The notes beneath the pieces were generated by a model. It ran no database searches and was not told the DNA's origin. It was given only the letters and a program-made list of their open reading frames with translations. Positions 57,497-64,000 of a DNA stretch of 64,000 bases are shown here, piece by piece. Where the stretch lies: NCBI RefSeq assembly GCF_000004195.4, contig NC_030677.2:100778829-100842828 (forward strand). The letters run 5' to 3'. Within the stretch, counting starts at the first letter, position 1. The number at the start of each line of letters is the position of its first letter. Source of the DNA: Xenopus tropicalis. Taxonomy: Eukaryota; Chordata; Amphibia; Anura; Pipidae. The translations under genes and the position numbers were made by a program.

Positions 57497-60400
57497 TCAG
57501 CTGTTAATTGCATCGTCAATGAACCTCCGGAAAAGAGAAACCCTTGAGAAGAAATCAGGAGTCACGCCATTCCCACAACTGCGGATAATAAAGGAAGTGA
57601 TTCCCTGGATCACACCATTACACACAAGAGGGCCACCAGAGTCACCCTGAAAGAAAGAATGATGGTTAGTATGTCATTGTTCCTGCACAGATAATAATAA
57701 CATTTTTATTGCACTTTTCTCTATTGGAGTGCTCCTTATTGTATTAAAAAAAAGCCTCTCAGACTGTGGATGGCAGAGATTTCCATATTGTGGGTGCTGC
57801 TTGATAGAAAGCATACAATTCAAACAGTTTTTTCTGACTCTAAAGAATAGAAGGAAAGAGTGGGTATAGGAGGAATTAAGAATTTTTCCAGATAAACAGG
57901 GGTGTGATTATTTAGAGATTTAGAAGCAAAAAAGCTGATTTTAAAGTGAATCCATTATTTAGCTGGAAGGCAGTGTAGGGCACCTAGAATTGATATCATG
58001 TGGCACTGGTGGTATTAATGGGTCAGTAGCCTGACCTTTATATTTTGTACCAACTGTAATTGGTGCAGTTCTTTTTCAGGATGACCATAATATTTTAAGA
58101 TATTGTACATTTTTCTTATCAGCAGTTCCCAACATTGATTCTATAATGGCATTTGAAGACAAACCTCACATGTGAAAAAAAGATTCACAGTTTGCCCATG
58201 TACCTTAGCAACCAAAATATGCTTGCTCCACCCTTACCCCCGATGTGAAAGGTATGCTGACAGGCAGGTTTGATGAGTGAGGGAGTTAACAACTTGGGTG
58301 AGGAGGGGCCTAGGCAGCCCCAGTGGGCACAGGGCACTCCAGCCTGACACTGAGTTTTTGTAGCCTGTACCAACCAGGCAGATAAGTCCATGGGAAAAAT
58401 GTAAGGAGCCTGTTACTGGCATCAACCTTTTCAGTTTTGTTTTCATAACTACATATTTCACTAATGAAACAGAACATAAACCATGGGTATCTCAATCATA
58501 GCAGGGGGAGGTTGAGATGTACTGACAAGTGTGTACCAGGCACTAACTGAAGACCAACTGGAGATGCTAGCTTTCCATTAAAAACAAAAGGTATATTGCT
58601 TGTCTTCTTGTTCTATCAGAATTGGACATATTTGTCTGTTACAGTTGCCCAGTACTGGCACATTGATATATTACTAGTGCTCCCGTACTCTAGTGCTCCC
58701 TCACTCTCTTACAAAACCCATATAATCTCATCACTGACAATACTGAATTTCATTTAAATGTTTGCAATACAGCTTTGAAATGAAAATGAGTGTCTGCTTA
58801 ACTCTGAATGAAATAGGATAGCAGATTTAAGCTGGCCATACACGTGGCGATCTGACGATGTTTCGTGCGACCATCGGTCGCACGAAACATCGTCAGATCC
58901 GCCACACACCATTCAGGGCTGAATCGGCAGGTAATGAGGTAGAAACAATAGGATTTCTACCTCCTTCTACCGATTCAGCGCTGAAGGGAGATTTTGGTCA
59001 GGCGCCTTCTATGGCGCCCGATCAAAATTTTCAAACTGGTCCGATCGGCGAGTTGGCCGATATCAGCAGCTTCCTGCGATATCGGTCGACTCGCCGACAT
59101 ACCATACACACACCGAATATTATTGGTGCGTGTATGGCCACCTTAAGGTAGAAACCCTAGTGAGATAAGGACTTAATTTCTTTGGCCTTCAAAGTGATTG
59201 CCCATTTGGTAAATCATTGAAGGCAGATATACTTAGTAACTCTTAAAAAGTTTCCAAATATAAAATAAAGTTCCTTCCTCTTTAGTGTCCTCTACCCCTC
59301 CCATTAGAAATCTCAGACTTACAAAGCAGATGCCAGCCTGTTGCATGAAGACCCCTGTGCAGATGTTATTGGGGCGGCACAAGTTTTGTCTAGTTACAGT
59401 GACATTAAGTTCCTGAAGACGGTCAGGTATTTGTCCTTCTGTGGAAAGTCGGCCCCACCCAGCAGTCACACACTGAGTCCCTGCAGGGACATCCTCATTG
59501 GCACTAGGCAGAGACACCACCTGTACTTTTCCATTTAGACTCACTGGTCGATCGAGCTGCCAATGTAAGAACCAGAAAATAATGTCATCAGATTTGTACC
59601 ACACATATAGTCTGGTTATAGCCTGGAGACAGTGATAATATTCCTGTAGTGAAGGTCAAACACAGCAGTAACTGGAAACATATCTGGTAAATCAGCACGC
59701 TTTATAAGACAATACAGTTATATCTCCATGTCTGTACATACTGAAATCTGAACTGCTTAAGTGGTTGGGTAGATGACTGTACATCTAATAACTTCAGATT
59801 AAATTGTAATCTCTAAGGGGCAGTGACCTCCTTCTTCTTGTCTCTCTGACTCTACTTTGTATTTATTTGTATCTATTATTGTAATGACCCCTGTTTGTTT
59901 TATTAATTCATTGTTCTGCTGTACAGCACTGCATACATAAGTAGCACTATATAGAATACATACATACCTTATATTAACTCTGTGTAATGGTTTGCAAGAA
60001 TCCAGGGACATCTGAGAAATGGATTTAAATATTTTTTTACCTAGAATGACTATTTCTCCTTGGCCCCAGCATAAAATATATATTTCAAATTATGAAGCTC
60101 TCCTCATTTATAAAAAGTTATATAAGTATATTTGTGCATAATTCATAATATAGTCATTGTAACTTCTTTATTCTTATTCAAAATCAGCCTTAAATTTATA
60201 TGGTACATTGCACAGCATAAGCATTGTCTAAAGCAGTGGTTCTCAACCTTCCTAATGCCACGACCCTTTAAAACAGTTCCTGATGTTGTGGTGACCCCCA
60301 AGCATAAAATTATTCCTAAGACTATCTGAAATATGTGTTTTCTGATGGTCTTAGGCGACCCCTTTGAAAGGGTTGTTCGACCACAAATGGGGTCGCGACC

Positions 60401-61992
60401 CACAGTTTGAGAACCGCTGGTCTAAAGCTTGAGGTGGGCAATAGCAGGATGATCATATCATATGAATCTAGGACCAAATTATCAGAATACACTGAAAGGC
60501 ATACAAGCGGGTCAAGCACCACTGATCAACATCTGGCTGATTTTTGGCCATATATCGGTTGGGTGGGCCTGTAGGAGGGGCCCATACATGATAAGCTTCC
60601 AAATCGGTCTATAGGGTCCGAATTGGCATTTTAAATTTGCCTGTGTATGGCCACCTTAACCCACTGCCCCTGCACCTACTTTTTAATGTAAAAAAGGTGC
60701 AAGGCACAGCCATAGAGGTGCAAGGGAGCCCTGGCAGTGACCAGCTCATTATAAACATCCTCCTGAGGGTCATAAATGTATATACCAAATACATGTGTTT
60801 AAAATTATGTTCCAGACAGGGCAGATTTATCAAAACATGAGATTAGAGTTCACCACAGAAAAAATTACCTATATATATCCCATATGAATAAAAAGAAAGT
60901 GGGTGAATTTTTCCTTGGTGAGCTCTTACATTTTGATAAATCTGCCCCTAAATGCAGGTTTTGGTTGTGTGCAATTATGCTGGAATTTTGGAGCTTAAAT
61001 GCAGCATGGCAGACTGCAATGATTTGTCTCTGTTAGTAACTGAGCCACCATGTGTGTTTTTGTTTATCAGTAAAAAAAAAACAGGAAAAAGTTTTTGGGA
61101 AACACAAGAGCTTAAAGCAAACGGACTATGAAAATATTCATAAAACTTTTGTGAAATAATTTTTTGTATGTACAGAACAGAAATAATTCTTACTTTTAGT
61201 ATGACAATGTCGTTTTGCAAAGTCAGAGGATTGAAGCCATTTTCAAAGACTTGGTTAACCCTAAACCTTTGCTTGGTTGCCTCATTAGCTCGAAGGGAGT
61301 GAGCCCCCAACACCACTGTCACCAAGTTGGATGCACTAAAAAAAGAGAAAGGATGTTTGTGAAACAGATAAAAGTGAGTGTAAAAAGGGATACAAAGACA
61401 AACAATCTGATTAGGCACTATGCAACAGGAGGGCAGCAAGTTTACATAGGCATTTAGCAGCATACAAGAAAGCTAAAATTTTATATTTTTTTAAACACTG
61501 CCCAACAAATTAATTTTCCAGCATACAATATACCGTACACATTACATTTTGAAGATACAATTCACACCGGTTGTAGCTTGAAGCATTCAATCAGTCTCTT
61601 ATTACCATATATGAGATCAGTTACTTACGTATTCTCCATACAATGAGCAGCAGTCATGAGAAACTGTGGGGCAATCAGGGACCCCCCACAAAAATGCCGG
61701 CCTCTCAACTGCAATGAAGCTATGTATGGATGAGAGTTTGGGGTTGCCTCTCTGCCACCCACAATCTGAGTATGCATGGAACCTGGGAGAGAGACCATGT
61801 TACCCATGTTATAAACGTAGACACACACACTCATACACTTACACATACAGTAACTCATAAACTCACATAATCGCTACCCACTCTGGCTGACATCCAATGA
61901 TTCACACAATCACCAGCATAAAAACACAGCTTACCACCATTTACTTGGCTTGCCCACAAAATTGACAATGTAACAAGCAGGTGATGCTCCAT
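57497..61992 (-). CDS. prtn3: Elastase / proteinase-3-like neutrophil serine protease, complete
   Basis: Five minus-strand exons (61992-61935, 61782-61629, 61335-61194, 59556-59323, 57646-57497) join into 245 codons plus stop with GT-AG introns. The signal peptide [19 protein letters not shown] is followed by GSMHTQ and the mature start [19 protein letters not shown]. The triad is His66 (TAAHC), Asp113 (LQNDIVIL) and Ser199 (GDSGGP). Six residues before Ser199 is Gly193 (AGICFGDSGGP), as in neutrophil elastase and proteinase 3 rather than trypsin, so the S1 pocket should take small aliphatic residues. [20 protein letters not shown] and TPDFFSRV closely resemble PRTN3/ELANE as recalled. In mammals these enzymes are stored in neutrophil granules. 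Ortholog status is ambiguous: PRTN3, ELANE and AZU1 arose by duplication next to CFD, and this gene may represent their common ancestor. Confidence 0.9.
58827..59146. mobile_element. TTAA-flanked MITE in the last intron of the prtn3-like gene
   Basis: TTAAGCTGGCCATACACG at the left and CGTGTATGGCCACCTTAA at the right, with TTAA at each edge. A perfect internal hairpin pairs CGATGTTTCGTGCGACC with its inverse near 58870. It belongs to the GGTGGCCATACACG group. Confidence 0.78.
59805..59950. repeat. LINE 3'-tail-like segment in intron 3 of the prtn3-like gene
   Basis: TTGTAATCTCTAAGGGGCAG through TGCTGTACAGCACTGCATAC and CACTATATAGAAT follows the L2/CR1-like 3' tail pattern, degraded. Confidence 0.45.
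60234..60419. mobile_element. SPIN-type hAT MITE with perfect 8-bp target duplication
   Basis: CAGTGGTTCTCAACCTTCCT at the left and TTTGAGAACCGCTG at the right are the SPIN (Space Invaders) hAT termini as recalled, as are the inner words GTTGTGGTGACCCCCAAGCA, GATGGTCTTAGGCGACCCC and GGGGTCGCGACCCACAG. GTCTAAAG is duplicated exactly at 60226-60233 and 60420-60427. The element is 186 bp, lacks the central part and has no transposase. It sits in intron 3 of the prtn3-like gene. Confidence 0.9.
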
Positions 61993-62160
61993 TTTCTGTG
62001 GGTGTACGTATGCCAAAGGCTCAGTACTTTTTATAGGTTGCACTAGGTGACGAGATTGCAAAACGTTCTTCTAACAAGAAATGTTTAACGGAAAATGAGG
62101 TTTGCAACTTACCACAACTGTGGTGGATTTTGGAAGAGGGGGAAGTTGAAGTGGGAAGAA
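61993..62160 (-). promoter_or_regulatory. prtn3: prtn3-like core promoter with clustered myeloid motifs
   Basis: On the minus strand TATAAAAA lies at 62028-62035, about 36-43 bases upstream of the ATG. Further up are C/EBP-like ATTGCAAAA (62055-62063) and TTTGCAAC (62101-62108), MYB core AACGG (62087-62091), RUNX-type ACCACA (62111-62116) and TGTGGT (62119-62124), and PU.1/ETS GGGGAAGT (62139-62146), given as + strand words. Such a set resembles mammalian ELANE/PRTN3 promoters. Function is inferred. Confidence 0.55.
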
Positions 62161-64000
62161 TAAAGAGTGCGGGAAATGTGCTAACTATGTGAAACGTCCA
62201 GGTATGCTTCAGCTAAACAGTACAGACAGCAAAAGGGACACAAGGTTCAAGAAAAATAAGGGTGAAATACATTCAGACTTATAATGGTTTTTTAAAATAT
62301 ACCAGGGGAAGAGGCAGAGCACTAACAGACGCAAGAGTTCATTCAGTAAGTACTTCTTCCAGCAATTTGGGTGGTTACTGCTCCTTGCATCAGATAAAAA
62401 AAATTGGCACAAGCAGCAAACCGCAAAGTGGGGCTCTGAATGAGGTGAGGTCTGAATTACAAGCAAGGCAGGGGACCGGTACAGGGACTTGCACAGTGAA
62501 AATATGTTCTGGTCATTAAAAGGTTGTTACAGCATAATTTCTGGTTCATCCTCAACATGAAATTGACATGAAATTGACATGAAATTATCCTTATATACTG
62601 TAAGATTTAAGGTGACCTAAGACCTAAGGTTGGTGATATTGGCCTAATTTGGTAGTATGGCCCTAAGGCCAAAAGATCAAATTTAACTGGTTGGCATAGG
62701 CACCATAGGGCCAAGGACCGCATCAACAATTTGATGTGGTTCCCAATCCAAAATCAAACCTTCCCGAGATCTGCCCAATTTAAGTTCAGATGTCAGGTAG
62801 GCCCATCGGGGGTGCCCATATACAAGCTGCCAAAGTGGTCTAAAGGACCAGAATCTGCCTGTGTATGGCCACCTTTACATTCTTGCCGGTGGGATGGCAT
62901 TGTGGGGAGATAAGTCACCTGCGGTAAAAAAGATTTGTCGTGCCGCAACTAATCTCCCCATCTGCCACTGCCCTAAGGGTGAAGACACATGGAGCTACTA
63001 GTAGTAGCTACTTGTCGTGGCTACTAAAATAGATAATGCTCATCATTTACTGATAATTTTCTCTGCGTGTGTTTTAGCAGAGGCAATTCTCAGTATTGTC
63101 TATGGCATTTAGTAGCCTTGAAAAAGTAGCAGCTAGTAGCAGCTCTGTGTGTCTTTACCCTTAAGGGTTCTGGCACACGAGGGAGAATAATCTCCTTTGT
63201 TGCGGGCAACTAATCTCCCCATGTACCAGAGCCCTAAGAGTATGACACATACTAGAGTGGGCTTATGAGCCTGGAAATTCCTTTTAATGTAGGTGATGGT
63301 AAAAGTTTTCTTTGTGGACTTTATGAGTAAAGGTGGCCATACATGAGCAGATCCGCTCGCTTGGTGATGTCGCCAAGCGAGCGTATCTTCCCCCGATATC
63401 CCCCCAAGGGACCAAAATCGGCAGCTATAGTCGGCCCGTGTATGGGGACCTTAAGTCAGAGGCCTATCTGACAAGCAAAGCATTTGTATATATGATTATT
63501 AAGTAGGCCCCCTAATACAATTGTATATTGTATAGATTGTAGATTGTGTTAGCTTGACACCTTAAAATTTTTGTTCTTGCTACCTCGCCTTGGATGTTAA
63601 TAATGAATCAAAAACATGTAGGGTTTATAGAGATGCTTCATGTTTTAATGTAACTTTGGATAAAGTATTTTTTACTTTTAAACTTTGTGACCCCTATGGA
63701 GATCCTTGAGTGCCTACATGCCCATAATGGTTGCTAATACTAAATTAAAACTACTTACATCCTCTGCAGTCCTTATAAACTTGAGCATAATATCAGTGTG
63801 ACATGCATAGAGAATTGTGAGGGCGGCATGAGCAAAACAGAAGAAACGGGTAATGGATAAAGAACTCATGCATAAAGTCCCCTGGCATTCCTCCATTGTG
63901 CATCTTGGAGGTGCATGTAAAGATGCATGAGTTCTGTACCTTTAGCTTCAGCTCTAGATACATAAAACAATTCAACTTATTGGGAGCAAGTACAAAAAAT
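62161..64000. other. Upstream of the prtn3-like gene: MITE mosaic, no gene seen
   Basis: Contains diverged GGTGGCCATAC-type pieces (about 62620-62875 and 63330-63456), GGGGAGAT-type pieces (62875-62975 and 63168-63236), and a fold-back element at about 62973-63163 with AAGGGTGAAGACACATGGAG and inverse ends. Remaining open frames are short with no recognisable domain. Confidence 0.5.

Overview
The window is vertebrate nuclear DNA, almost certainly from a clawed frog (Xenopus; the species cannot be fixed by eye). Evidence is the intron-exon structure with GT-AG splice sites, four genes that assemble into one conserved neighbourhood (human 19p13.3: R3HDM4, MED16, CFD, ELANE/PRTN3), and a dense load of frog-type MITEs, chiefly TTAA-flanked elements with TTAAAGG ends (T2-MITE-like), fold-back elements and hAT derivatives.

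Layout. 1-1940: copy of a repeat family with a 24-bp minisatellite, then a 27-bp-TIR MITE. 1941-4044 (+): last three coding exons of r3hdm4. 4.4-14.0 kb: gene-free, with MITEs, a Penelope-like GIY-YIG fragment and a GC-rich hAT MITE. 14061-14166 (-): a canonical full-length U6 snRNA gene, head to head with med16. 14718-24843 (+): complete med16, 14 coding exons, 828 aa. 24.8-50.8 kb: transposon-filled spacer containing a 2.7-kb hAT-like element with a 13-bp minisatellite (27902-30623), nested T2/hAT MITEs, and an 8.4-kb piggyBac-like element (36893-45341) bounded by perfect 14-bp inverted repeats and TTAA duplications, most of whose interior is an array of about 16 satellite units. 50846-54136 (+): complete cfd (complement factor D, 265 aa). 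57497-61992 (-): complete five-exon elastase/proteinase-3-like serine protease (prtn3/elane type, 245 aa), with a SPIN-type hAT MITE in intron 3. 62.1-64 kb: MITE fragments.

How the genes relate. r3hdm4 and med16 are housekeeping genes in tandem, as in mammals. cfd and the prtn3-like gene are secreted myeloid/complement serine proteases of the ancestral cluster beside MED16. Here cfd points the same way as med16 and converges on the prtn3-like gene, whereas in human CFD is co-oriented with ELANE/PRTN3 and opposes MED16, implying an inversion of cfd in one lineage. Reading frames were assembled by hand from splice sites and each adds up to a whole number of codons. Names rest on remembered similarity to human proteins; no database search was run.
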